From Anaerolineales bacterium (GTDB lineage: Bacteria > Chloroflexota > Anaerolineae > Anaerolineales > UBA4823), in NCBI GenBank assembly GCA_016929095.1, contig JAFGJM010000061.1, forward strand, positions 1 to 34,721: a stretch of 34,721 bases of DNA, read 5' to 3'. The notes under the pieces are model-generated. The model was not told the DNA's origin, did no database searches, and saw nothing but the letters and a program-made list of their open reading frames with translations. Both the position numbers and the translations under genes were made by a program. Positions 8,014-15,583 of the stretch are shown piece after piece (position 1 is the first letter of the stretch; each line of letters opens with the position of its first letter).

Positions 8014-9159
8014 TTAGATATCTACCCAGCAACCTTCCACTGCGCTTTTTTGAATGGCTTCACATAATACCAGTTCGCGCCAGCCGTCTTCGAAGGTCGG
8101 ATAGGATGGTATTTGGTTGAAATCGCCAAGGGCGATGGTTTCATAAACGGTTTTAAATAAACGCATGTGGGTATCCGGGTAACCCTCTGCGTGTCCGCCG
8201 GGATATCCGGCATAAGAGCGGGCTTCGGCTTGCATTAACGCAGGATCCTTGATCACCATTTCGTTGGGTTGATCCCGGTGACCTATCCATAACTCATTGG
8301 GATTTTCCTGATCCCACCACATGGAAGCCAAAGAACCATTAATCTCCCAAAAGAAATGATTCTTGCGTCCGGCATTGATCTGCGAAAACGTGGCGACTGC
8401 GCGAGCGCCATTATTGAATTTCACCAATAATCCGGCGTAATCTTCGGTGTTCACCGACACTTCATCAAAATCATCCGATTGGCTGAGCTTACTGGCAAAG
8501 GTTTCCACCTCGATATGCGGCTTATGGCGCACGGGTATGAAAGTGGCAAAATCAGCCAGGACTGCCGTCACTTCCAGACCGGTCAACCAGGTGACCATAT
8601 CCAGCCAGTGGGTGCCGACATCAGCGACCACGCGCAGCGAGCCGCCCAACTCAGGGATCAATCGCCAGTTCCAATCATTGACAGAAAAGAGCCAATCCTG
8701 GCAATACTCCCCATGCATGAGGCGCACCTCGCCAATCTGCCCCCCCCGCAATCGGGCGTGCGCTTCCTGGCATAGCGGATAATAACGCAGATTGTAATTG
8801 ACTGCCGCTACCCGTCTACATGATTGCGCCAGATCGACCAGCTCTTTCGCCTCCGCTGCAGTGTTTGTCAACGGTTTTTCACAGATCACATGCTTGCCGG
8901 CTGATAATACTGCTTTAGCCATGGGGTGGTGTAGATAATTGGGCGTGCACAGATGAACCACATCGACCTCTGCATCAGAGCAGATCTCTTCGATGGTTGT
9001 ATAAACTTTTGGGAGGTCCAGTTTATTCCTGGCGCGCTGTCCCTTTTGGGGATCTGAACCAAGAATCCCGCTGATTTTCACTCCCAGGCGGCGCAAGGCT
9101 TCTACATGAGCGTCGCCCATAAAACCTGTTCCGGCAATAGCGGCACATAATGCTCTCAT
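8014..9159 (-). CDS. Gfo/Idh/MocA-family NAD(P)-dependent oxidoreductase
   Basis: The family oxidises or reduces sugars, inositols and related polyols. The product (381 residues from the second of two adjacent ATGs) shows the Rossmann nucleotide site AGTGFMGDAHVEAL (9-22), VVHLCTPNYLHHPMA, the catalytic-lysine motif CEKPLTN (EKP at 94-96), and GTHWLDM, where the active-site histidine is expected. The ATG at 9159 is preferred over 9162 because GGAGG lies four rather than one base from it. Length is typical. It is a single gene flanked by long gaps, so its substrate is not indicated; myo-inositol or glycoside-related dehydrogenases are the closest general class. Confidence 0.88.
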   Translation of the reverse strand: MRALCAAIAGTGFMGDAHVEALRRLGVKISGILGSDPQKGQRARNKLDLPKVYTTIEEICSDAEVDVVHLCTPNYLHHPMAKAVLSAGKHVICEKPLTNTAAEAKELVDLAQSCRRVAAVNYNLRYYPLCQEAHARLRGGQIGEVRLMHGEYCQDWLFSVNDWNWRLIPELGGSLRVVADVGTHWLDMVTWLTGLEVTAVLADFATFIPVRHKPHIEVETFASKLSQSDDFDEVSVNTEDYAGLLVKFNNGARAVATFSQINAGRKNHFFWEINGSLASMWWDQENPNELWIGHRDQPNEMVIKDPALMQAEARSYAGYPGGHAEGYPDTHMRLFKTVYETIALGDFNQIPSYPTFEDGWRELVLCEAIQKSAVEGCWVDI

Positions 9160-9601
9160 CATGCCTCCATATAATTAGAAGATGACCAGGATACTATCGT
9201 TAACCAATATTATCCTGCCTATCCAATAAATCCTGACATACCCATCACATAATCATATAGAATTATAGCAAAATCCGGATAATGGATCATCTTATCCGAT
9301 GACTCAACGCGTCCTTTTGCATTCTTTGGTGTTAATTCCATTAATAAATCATACATGGATATTGCTCATTTTTTAGACTCATTGTATAGTTAATTATCAT
9401 TCGGCGGGTTTCATTTTTCAATCGACATCATTACCCTATGCAATCATAGCATCTTTTATGATATTTATTGCCCGAAACACGGGTAATTCAACCTATTTTA
9501 AGAGAGACAATGCTGTGAGATGAATAATTCATAATCGACCTTTCGGCGCCCAACGATAAGGTTATTGGGATGCTCGGAAAGAGATGCCAAGGAGATAACG
9601 A
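9160..9601. other. Divergent intergenic region, no gene
   Basis: About 440 AT-rich bases between divergently transcribed genes, so it must carry both promoters. One clean inverted repeat is present, CGGATAA (9276-9282) and TTATCCG (9292-9298) with a nine-base loop, without a T-run; it could be an operator. I see no open frame longer than about 20 codons that looks coding. Confidence 0.5.
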
Positions 9602-11092
9602 ATGAATATATTGCTCATCTACCCTGAAATTCCCGACACATTTTGGAGTTTCAAATATGCCTTGCGTTTTATTGGCAAAAAATCATCCTCGCCGCCGCTG
9701 GGGTTAATAACCGTAGCCGCCATGCTGCCGGTCGAGTGGAATAAGCGGTTGGTAGATTTGAATGTCACCCGTCTCACCCGGCAAGATCTGGAATGGGCAG
9801 ACCAGGTTTTCATCAGCGCCATGACCGTGCAGCGCAAATCGGTCTATCAAGTCATCGAACGCTGCCACGAAGCCGGTGTTAAAGTGGTAGCAGGCGGACC
9901 GCTTTTTACCATAGAATATGATCAATTTACAGGGGTGGACCATTTCATTTTGAATGAGGCTGAATTAACCCTGCCTCCTTTTTTAAATGACCTTGAAAGC
10001 GGGCATCCCGTCCCCATATATGCCACCGATGAATTCGCCGATATGAGTCAGACGCCTGTTCCCCTGTGGCACCTGGTACAGCAAAAATATTACGCCACCA
10101 TGAACATCCAATATTCACGCGGCTGTCCGTATAATTGCGAATTTTGCAATGTCACGGCCCTGCTGGGACATAAACCGCGTATCAAGCGCGCCGATCAAAT
10201 CATCGAAGAATTGGACCGCCTGTATGCATGGGGCTGGCGGCAAAGCGTATTCTTTGTGGATGATAATCTGATCGGCAACAAGCGTATGCTCAAGGATGAG
10301 CTGCTGCCGGCGCTCATCGACTGGCGACAGGGTAAAGCCGGTTTCCAGTTCAGCACCGAAGCATCCATTAATCTGGCAGACGACGAGAGCCTGATGCAAA
10401 TGATGGCTGCGGCAGGTTTCAGCTCGGTTTTCATTGGCATTGAAACACCCGAAGAATGCAGCCTGGCGGAAGTGGGCAAGAAGCAAAACTTGAAACGCGA
10501 TATGATCGCCGATGTCAAGAAAATCCAGCGTGCCGGCATGCAGGTTCAGGGAGGATTTATCGTTGGTTTTGACAACGATACCCCCTCCACATTCCACCGG
10601 GTGGGTGATTTCATCCAAAAAAGCGGGATTGTCACGGCTATGGTAGGTTTGCTGCAAGCCCCTCCCGGAACGCAGCTCTACCAGCGCTTGCAGCATGCTG
10701 GAAGATTATTGGAGCGCATGTCGGGTGATAATGTGGATGGCACAACCAATATCGTCCCGGTGATGAACCTCGAGGTACTCAAAGAAGGATATCGCAGCAT
10801 TCTGCAATATATCTATTCACCCGAAGTGTATTACCAGCGCATCCGCACATTTCTAAAGGAATACAAACCGCCCAAAATCAAAATGCGCTTCGAGTTTAAT
10901 GAGATCAGGAATTATGGGCTGGCATTCCTGCGCTCGGTTTACCGCCTGGGCATTGTGGGTAAAGAGCGTAAACAATACTGGAAGCTGTTCTTTTGGACTC
11001 TATTCTCCCGCCCTAAAGTACTGCCTTTGGCAGTAACGTTGATGATCTATGGCTATCATTTCCGCAGGATCATTGAAATGAGAGTGATGTAA
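9602..11092 (+). CDS. B12-binding-domain radical SAM protein, DUF4070 type
   Basis: The 496-residue protein has an N-terminal Rossmann-like B12-binding domain (1-140, beginning MNILLIYPEIP and PPLGLITVAAMLP), without the DxHxxG base-off motif. A radical SAM domain follows, with Cys175, Cys179 and Cys182 in GCPYNCEFC to bind the 4Fe-4S cluster, and GGFIVGFD later in the barrel. The C-terminal 150 residues match the DUF4070 extension, ending in a hydrophobic or amphipathic region that may sit at the membrane. Relatives include hopanoid and bacteriochlorophyll methylases (HpnP- and BchQ/R-like) and many unassigned enzymes, so methylation of a lipid or pigment is possible but unproven. ATG with AAGGAG upstream; a terminator follows. 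It is a single gene. Confidence 0.85.
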   Translation: MNILLIYPEIPDTFWSFKYALRFIGKKSSSPPLGLITVAAMLPVEWNKRLVDLNVTRLTRQDLEWADQVFISAMTVQRKSVYQVIERCHEAGVKVVAGGPLFTIEYDQFTGVDHFILNEAELTLPPFLNDLESGHPVPIYATDEFADMSQTPVPLWHLVQQKYYATMNIQYSRGCPYNCEFCNVTALLGHKPRIKRADQIIEELDRLYAWGWRQSVFFVDDNLIGNKRMLKDELLPALIDWRQGKAGFQFSTEASINLADDESLMQMMAAAGFSSVFIGIETPEECSLAEVGKKQNLKRDMIADVKKIQRAGMQVQGGFIVGFDNDTPSTFHRVGDFIQKSGIVTAMVGLLQAPPGTQLYQRLQHAGRLLERMSGDNVDGTTNIVPVMNLEVLKEGYRSILQYIYSPEVYYQRIRTFLKEYKPPKIKMRFEFNEIRNYGLAFLRSVYRLGIVGKERKQYWKLFFWTLFSRPKVLPLAVTLMIYGYHFRRIIEMRVM

Positions 11093-11133
11093 TAAACAAG
11101 ACATCCCATAGTTTCATGCCGGTGGGAGGTATA

Positions 11134-11161
11134 AAAAAGCCAGGGATTCTCCTGGCTTTTT
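11134..11161. terminator. Bidirectional intrinsic terminator
   Basis: AAAAAGCCAGG (11134-11144) and CCTGGCTTTTT (11151-11161) form a perfect 11-bp stem with a six-base loop. A-run on one side and T-run on the other let it serve both the radical SAM gene and the convergent lexA. Confidence 0.9.
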
Positions 11162-11222
11162 GTTTTCCTGACACCAAATAATTAATTAACTATCCAGTTT
11201 ATCCTGACCACCCTGTTATCGT

Positions 11223-11969
11223 TTATCCGGCTTGCCGCTGCACCTGGCGGATGACCATCACCACCTTGCCCTGGATATCCACCACCGCCGGGTCGTCCAC
11301 GAAGATGGGCTGCATGGTGGGGTTGGCAGGCTGCAAGCGCACACGTCCGTTTTCAAGGAAGAAATATTTCAGGGTCGTTTCGTCACGGTCGTTAAGCCAG
11401 ATAGCCACCAGGTCGCCGTTGCGCACTTCCTGAGCCGGCTTCATGATAACGATATCGCCGTCGAAGATCATAGCATCGATCATGGAATTACCCTGCACTT
11501 CCAGGGCGAACAGATCGCCGCCCTTTTCTCGCGCCGGCAGTAAACTGCGCGCCACGTCTACCATGCTCTCGGCGTCGTAGTAGGAGAAATCGGAGGGCGG
11601 CACCGGCACCGGTTCGGAAGCCACAATACGTCCGACCACCGGCACGCGCAGCAGTTCATCGACCGCCTGGCGCACTGATTGCGCGGTTTGCTTCACGGCG
11701 CTGGATACCGTCGCGGTAACACCTTCCAGCTCGCTGAGCGGCTTGAGCAGGCGGATTCCGCGGGAGACATGCCCATCGCGTTCGATAAACCCTAGGTCTT
11801 CCAACTGGTCGAGGTAGTAATTGACTACCGAGGTAGAAGAGATAGCAGCTTTATCGCAAATTTCACGGATGGAGGGGGGGTAGCCAAATTGCATTTGAAA
11901 ACGTTCCAGGACCTCCAGAATTTTCTTCTGGCGATCGGTGAGACCCTTAGCACGCCGTCTTGCCATCAT
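11223..11969 (-). CDS. lexA: LexA repressor, long-linker form
   Basis: SOS repressor and self-cleaving S24 peptidase. Residues 1-75 are the winged helix (LTDRQKKILEVLERF, YPPSIREICDKAAISSTSVVNYYLDQLEDLGFI). The peptidase domain runs from RVPVVGRIVASEP to the end, with Ser162 in GNSMIDA and Lys201 in TLKYFF as the catalytic pair. Two features are odd. The scissile bond falls at Ala117-Ser118 rather than Ala-Gly, and the protein is 248 residues against about 200 for E. coli. The excess is an Ala/Val/Gln-rich helix (80-108) in the linker and about ten residues between cleavage site and Ser. GGGAG lies eight bases before the first of two ATGs. Autoregulation is shown by the operator at 12021. Confidence 0.95.
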   Translation of the reverse strand: MMARRRAKGLTDRQKKILEVLERFQMQFGYPPSIREICDKAAISSTSVVNYYLDQLEDLGFIERDGHVSRGIRLLKPLSELEGVTATVSSAVKQTAQSVRQAVDELLRVPVVGRIVASEPVPVPPSDFSYYDAESMVDVARSLLPAREKGGDLFALEVQGNSMIDAMIFDGDIVIMKPAQEVRNGDLVAIWLNDRDETTLKYFFLENGRVRLQPANPTMQPIFVDDPAVVDIQGKVVMVIRQVQRQAG

Positions 11970-12012
11970 AAGCTTTTCTCCCAGGAACCATAAACAGACC
12001 GTTTGTGCTAAT

Positions 12013-12041
12013 AATATATCAGAACAATCGTTCTACGTCAA
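12013..12041 (-). promoter_or_regulatory. lexA promoter
   Basis: Read on the minus strand: -35 TTGACG (12036-12041), a 17-base spacer, then -10 TATATT (12013-12018). Both hexamers are close to consensus at ideal spacing, about 45 bases before the lexA start. Confidence 0.85.
12021..12034. promoter_or_regulatory. SOS box (LexA operator)
   Basis: AGAACAATCGTTCT is a perfect palindrome of the form GAAC-N4-GTTC, the Gram-positive-type LexA box. It lies wholly inside the spacer of the lexA promoter, so bound LexA would block polymerase: direct autorepression. Confidence 0.88.
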
Positions 12042-12052
12042 GGGGGAAAGGA

Positions 12053-12089
12053 AGCTGTCAGTTTTCAGCTATCAGCTGTCAGTTAACTG
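12053..12089. repeat. Short direct repeat AGCTGTCAGT
   Basis: AGCTGTCAGT occurs at 12053-12062 and 12074-12083, with TCAGCTATC between and TTAACTG after. This is the low-complexity AGCT-type text also seen at 15510-15580 and 16260-16326, on the other side of the AT-rich island. The rest of 12042-12243 shows no gene. Confidence 0.45.
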
Positions 12090-12243
12090 TTTTTGGCGGT
12101 CGATTGACGGTTACCGAAAAGAGGTTATGAGGAAAAGAAATCATTAAGTTTTAGGGTAAAAGCTATAATTTATAGGTGTTAGTTATCAGTAGCAAAGTAT
12201 TCCGCATTGATGGGCGGTCATTTTTGTGGAAAATATTCTTGCA

Positions 12244-12384
12244 ATGGTTTGTGACCGTTGCGGAGTAGCTGTACTCAGTAAAGCTTCCGCCGAGAATATC
12301 CGCCGATTAGTATATATCGAGGAGAATATGTTGCGAAGTGTGAGAATGGATGTATTTGCGTATTCTTTAGAGGGATGTATGTGA
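12244..12384 (+). CDS. Candidate 46-residue ORF, doubtful
   Basis: An open frame from ATG 12244 (or GTG 12226) to TGA 12382 encodes a peptide starting MVCDRCGVAV and continuing with a plausible mixed helix (ASAENIRRLVYIEEN). It has one CxxC pair and a final Cys. Base composition is higher in GC than the island that follows. There is no convincing ribosome site. It could be a small protein, the remains of a larger gene disrupted when the island arrived, or chance. Confidence 0.22.
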   Translation: MVCDRCGVAVLSKASAENIRRLVYIEENMLRSVRMDVFAYSLEGCM

Positions 12385-12435
12385 AATAACTCAAACGCGC
12401 CTAAACTCAGATGCTATTTATTTCAATAATTATTA

Positions 12436-13233
12436 TTAAATTAGATTGTTATATGAAGAATATTTAATTTTAGATAAATTTTCACCAATTTTTGGTTTCC
12501 GAAATATAAAAAGATGTTCGTGCATAATAAGGTAAAAGTTATATTTCGCTGCACTATGAATCCATCTTTTCGAATAAACGCAATTATGCTGTGCTTTAAT
12601 AATTTCTTCTTTAAGAATAAATTTGCTTTTAAGAAAAATTCTGAGTAAATAATATGAGAGAGGTATGTAATGTTGCGCCTTCCGAGTATCACCAATTAAT
12701 ATTGCGCAATAATGATCTTCCTTTAAAACGCGGAATAATTCTTTAGAAATAATAAATAACTCATCAAAAAATTTTGGAATACTACTGAGATTTGATAAAT
12801 CACCTATGATTTGATTTTTTGAATATTGAACAATATTAGCGTATGGAGGATGGGTAATAATTAAATCTACACTATTGTCTTGATACTGATACAAATTTCG
12901 AGCATCTCCTTCAAAAGCTTTTTGTTTACTATTTGTGTCATATTTAAAATCTAATAATTTATTACATATTTTCACAGCATCAGGGTTAATATCTATACCA
13001 TCTGCATCACGATGAAGGAGTTTCGCCTCAATTAATGTTGTTCCTGAACCTACCATAGGATCTAAAACAAAATCACCTTCGCTGCTATATTTAAGCAGAA
13101 TGTTTCTTGGAATCTGTGGCGCAAAATTTCCCCGATATTTCGGATTATGCGTTGCCCAGTTACCACGTTCTGGAAAAGACCAAGCTGTTGTTATTTCTTG
13201 TTGAAATGATGAAAGTAATTTATTTTTTTCCAT
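12436..13233 (-). CDS. DNA methyltransferase of R-M operon (N4/N6 class)
   Basis: The 265-residue protein has the N-terminal block SFPERGNWATHNPKYRGNF (19-37) and SAM motif LDPMVGSGTTLIEA (57-70), then DGIDINPDA, and catalytic motif IV as THPPYA (127-132), a variant of (S/N/D)PP(Y/F). This is the amino-methylating class (N6-adenine or N4-cytosine), motif I before IV. It is last in a four-gene minus-strand operon, and its ATG overlaps the nuclease stop by 14 bases with no ribosome site of its own. In DpnII-type systems a second methylase of this general kind (DpnA) accompanies a D12 methylase; a similar role is inferred here. GC is very low compared with the neighbours. Recognition sequence unknown. 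Confidence 0.85.
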   Translation of the reverse strand: MEKNKLLSSFQQEITTAWSFPERGNWATHNPKYRGNFAPQIPRNILLKYSSEGDFVLDPMVGSGTTLIEAKLLHRDADGIDINPDAVKICNKLLDFKYDTNSKQKAFEGDARNLYQYQDNSVDLIITHPPYANIVQYSKNQIIGDLSNLSSIPKFFDELFIISKELFRVLKEDHYCAILIGDTRKAQHYIPLSYYLLRIFLKSKFILKEEIIKAQHNCVYSKRWIHSAAKYNFYLIMHEHLFIFRKPKIGENLSKIKYSSYNNLI

Positions 13234-13861
13234 TTTTAGTTAATGAGTTTTGTAATGAAGGAAATATGGTTTTCTTTAGAAATGATGTTCTCGCATAAAA
13301 AGCACGTGATTTACTTCCATGACCTGGGCCTTTTGTTCTTGGTTGAATATAAACTCCTAATTTTCCAGACAATGAAGAAAATCCATTATTAATTATTATT
13401 TCACGAATTAAATCATAATCTGCTTTTACTTGATTATATATTTCTGAATTTCCCAAGTCAAATGATGTTGCTGCATATAGAATTGATTTATTTTCAAATT
13501 GATTTTCCCAAATTCGAGCAACAATAAGTATCTTTTTCAGTTTGTTCAATAAATGACTATTTTCAAAATTGGTCCTTTCAACATTAAATGCATCAATCAT
13601 CGTAATTGCCATGGTTTCTTTTATCGTCAATACATGATTTTTTTGATATTTTAAACTGATAGTTTTTAATTCCCAAGAACCGAAATTAGGAGACTGTGCG
13701 CTGTTAATCGGAAGGCCCAAATACCTTTCAATTACTTGCCCCGCCCAGCCCTTATTCTTTTTCCCTTCTTTGAAAACCGTAATATTTAATTCATTTGCCA
13801 AAATTCTTAAATCTTGACCAATGATTAACGAGATTTTATTTAATGCATCAGTGCGATCCAT
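13220..13861 (-). CDS. MutH/Sau3AI-family endonuclease
   Basis: The 213-residue protein matches the MutH/Sau3AI nuclease family, which cuts at GATC. It has NKGWAGQVIERYLGL (36-50, with Glu45 as in MutH), then NFGSWELKTISL (59-70, Glu64-x-Lys66), and C-terminal GSKSRAFYARTSFLKKTI. It is MutH-sized, about half of the two-domain Sau3AI. Between two DNA methylases it is most likely the restriction enzyme rather than a mismatch-repair protein; no mutS or mutL is near. Oddity: the position before ELK where the family carries a metal-binding Asp reads Asn59 (PNF), with two residues fewer before Glu64. Either another acid substitutes or activity is reduced. ATG start with AGGA ten bases upstream. Confidence 0.82.
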   Translation of the reverse strand: MDRTDALNKISLIIGQDLRILANELNITVFKEGKKNKGWAGQVIERYLGLPINSAQSPNFGSWELKTISLKYQKNHVLTIKETMAITMIDAFNVERTNFENSHLLNKLKKILIVARIWENQFENKSILYAATSFDLGNSEIYNQVKADYDLIREIIINNGFSSLSGKLGVYIQPRTKGPGHGSKSRAFYARTSFLKKTIFPSLQNSLTKNGKK

Positions 13862-13873
13862 AATAATTTTTTC

Positions 13874-14407
13874 CTACATATTCATTAGTCGTGTTTTTAA
13901 TTCTAAGATGCCATCCATTGACATTTGTCTACCTTTGCCAGTAGGATAGTTTATATCTTCTTGCCCCCAAATCCATTTATACGCTTTTAAAAGAATTTCT
14001 GGATTTTCTCCAATAGGATTAATTATTTCACCTTTTGACGTAACATTATCTGGTTCAGCGCCATTAAATACTTCCTCTAACGCGTTAATAATTTTTATAG
14101 TCTCATTTGGATTAATATTACCTTTAGTTATTAAATCATTTAGTATATCTTTGTGAGAAATCAACCATAATGTATTGTCGATTGGATTGAACACAAAAAC
14201 CATGAAATCTTCTCGCTTAATTTTACCGAATACAAATTTTCCACCCGGTTTTGTTATTACAATTTTCCTACCATCAGATATTTGTTCTACTTCATAGCCC
14301 CGATAACTTAATTCCTCCAGTTTTGCTACAAACGATTCTTTTGATGAGTTTATAATTTTTATTTTACGTAACTCAATTTCATGTGTATAAATATTTTTTT
14401 TGGGCAT
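13874..14407 (-). CDS. Unknown protein inside the R-M operon
   Basis: I do not recognise this 177-residue protein. Its ATG follows the stop of the D12 methylase by a single base, and its stop precedes the nuclease ATG by 12 bases, so it belongs to the operon. The N-terminal half (1-80) is mixed alpha/beta, with IELRKIKIINSSKESFVAKLEEL, ITKPGGKFVFGKIKREDFMVFVF and NTLWLISHKDIL. The second half is helical with PNETIKIINALEEVFNG and ILLKAYKWIWGQEDINYPTGKGRQMSMDGI. There is no helix-turn-helix that I can defend, no membrane segment and no Cys. It may be a specificity or accessory subunit, a control protein or a second nuclease part. It is as AT-rich as its neighbours. Confidence 0.72.
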   Translation of the reverse strand: MPKKNIYTHEIELRKIKIINSSKESFVAKLEELSYRGYEVEQISDGRKIVITKPGGKFVFGKIKREDFMVFVFNPIDNTLWLISHKDILNDLITKGNINPNETIKIINALEEVFNGAEPDNVTSKGEIINPIGENPEILLKAYKWIWGQEDINYPTGKGRQMSMDGILELKTRLMNM

Positions 14408-14408
14408 A

Positions 14409-15407
14409 TCAATTTGGTTGTTGTTTGTAATTTATTATGAGTAATTCTGTTAATGACCCTCTTTTATTTGATTTACAGTTTATCATTCGATTTGCTTTTA
14501 CGCGATATATTGAAAAACCTTTATATAAATCATCAAAAAAACTATCTGATGGATTTTCATTTTTAGGATCTGAATTGCTTAACATAACTTTGTTGCCATT
14601 TTTTGAAAGCGTACAAAAAAAATTAGCAAGTCGTATTTGATCTTCTTCAGAAAAATCATATTTACTATATGATGTAAAACTCGAAGTATTGCTAATTGGC
14701 CGATACGGAGGATCAAGATAAACAAAAAATTTATCATTTATAATTTTATCTTTAATATTTTCAAAATCGGTTATTGATATATCAGCTATTTGTAATATTC
14801 GATTTGCATTTAATAAATTATCAATATCTAAAATTCTAGGGTTCTTGTATCGCCCAAATGGAACATTAAATTCACCTTTACGATTTAGTCTATACAATCC
14901 ATTAAAACAAGTTTTATTTAAAAATATCAATTTTGCTGCGCGTGGGATCAAATCTTCATAATATTTATCGTACTTAATGTGTACTTTTTCGACATTATAT
15001 TGCTCTCGAATTTTATAGTAATAATTTTTTCTTTCATCTTCGTTTTTACTAATATACTCGGATTTTATAATTGATAATTCATTTATTAATTCATATACGT
15101 TATTTTGAACTACCGAAAATGTGATAACTAAATCGTCATTTATGTCAGATAAAAATGCCTTTTTAATTTGATACTTCTGTGCTATGTAGAAGAAAACAGC
15201 TCCACTACCTAAAAATGGCTCGTAATAATAATTTGTAAGACCTTCTTTTAATTCTTTTGGGAAGTAATATGAAAATTGTTCTAAAAGTTGTGTTTTACCC
15301 CCAGCCCATTTAAGAAATGGTTTAGCAACGCCCTTATTATTATCGTTTTTATTAGATAAGCAGTCCTGTATAAATTGAAGTTTTAATTGTTGTTCACTAA
15401 TTAACAT
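14409..15407 (-). CDS. Dam-like D12-class adenine DNA methyltransferase
   Basis: N6-adenine methylase of the Dam/DpnM (D12) class, which methylates GATC in characterised members. Seen in order: AKPFLKWAGGKTQLLEQ (SAM-binding N-terminus), YYEPFLGSGAVFF, LSDINDDLVITF, then FLNKTCFNGLYRLNRKGEFNVPFGRY, the conserved D12 central block, and catalytic YLDPPYRPIS. The frame opens at GTG 15428; ATG 15407 is chosen because it gives a normal N-terminus, but neither has a good ribosome site. It is the first gene of the R-M operon. The island is strongly AT-rich (two 60-base lines sampled here and in the last gene gave 20-27% GC, against 53% in a line of the radical SAM gene), a mark of transfer. Confidence 0.92.
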   Translation of the reverse strand: MLISEQQLKLQFIQDCLSNKNDNNKGVAKPFLKWAGGKTQLLEQFSYYFPKELKEGLTNYYYEPFLGSGAVFFYIAQKYQIKKAFLSDINDDLVITFSVVQNNVYELINELSIIKSEYISKNEDERKNYYYKIREQYNVEKVHIKYDKYYEDLIPRAAKLIFLNKTCFNGLYRLNRKGEFNVPFGRYKNPRILDIDNLLNANRILQIADISITDFENIKDKIINDKFFVYLDPPYRPISNTSSFTSYSKYDFSEEDQIRLANFFCTLSKNGNKVMLSNSDPKNENPSDSFFDDLYKGFSIYRVKANRMINCKSNKRGSLTELLIINYKQQPN

Positions 15408-15470
15408 GAAATTTCTTTTATCTCTCACATTAAGTTATTATTACCAAGGTTTTATATGTTTTTACTGATA

Positions 15471-15533
15471 ATTATCTTACAACGGATATCGGTTTTGTGC
15501 AATAGAAAACAGCCGTAAGCTATATGCTTTAAG
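15471..15533 (+). repeat. Diverged 63-bp direct repeat, copy A
   Basis: This segment, containing ACAACGG, GGTTTT, TGCAATAGAAAA and GTAAGCTATA, aligns without gaps to 16218-16280, with about 12 mismatches in 63. Copy A sits between the R-M operon and the SRPBCC gene. Confidence 0.7.
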
Positions 15534-15583
15534 TTTTAATTATATTACCTTCATCCTAGAACCTGAGGCTTTTAGCTGATATC

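Noticed and set aside
10115..10696. 193-codon minus-strand frame inside the radical SAM gene
   Set aside because: Shadow of the real gene; no ribosome site or recognisable motif.
13220..13861. MutH as part of mismatch repair
   Set aside because: No mutS or mutL is near, and the gene lies inside a methylase operon, so restriction is the simpler reading.
12436..15428. Prophage or transposon carrying the R-M genes
   Set aside because: No integrase, transposase, terminal repeats or tRNA target is visible at the edges; only composition and nearby repeats suggest transfer.
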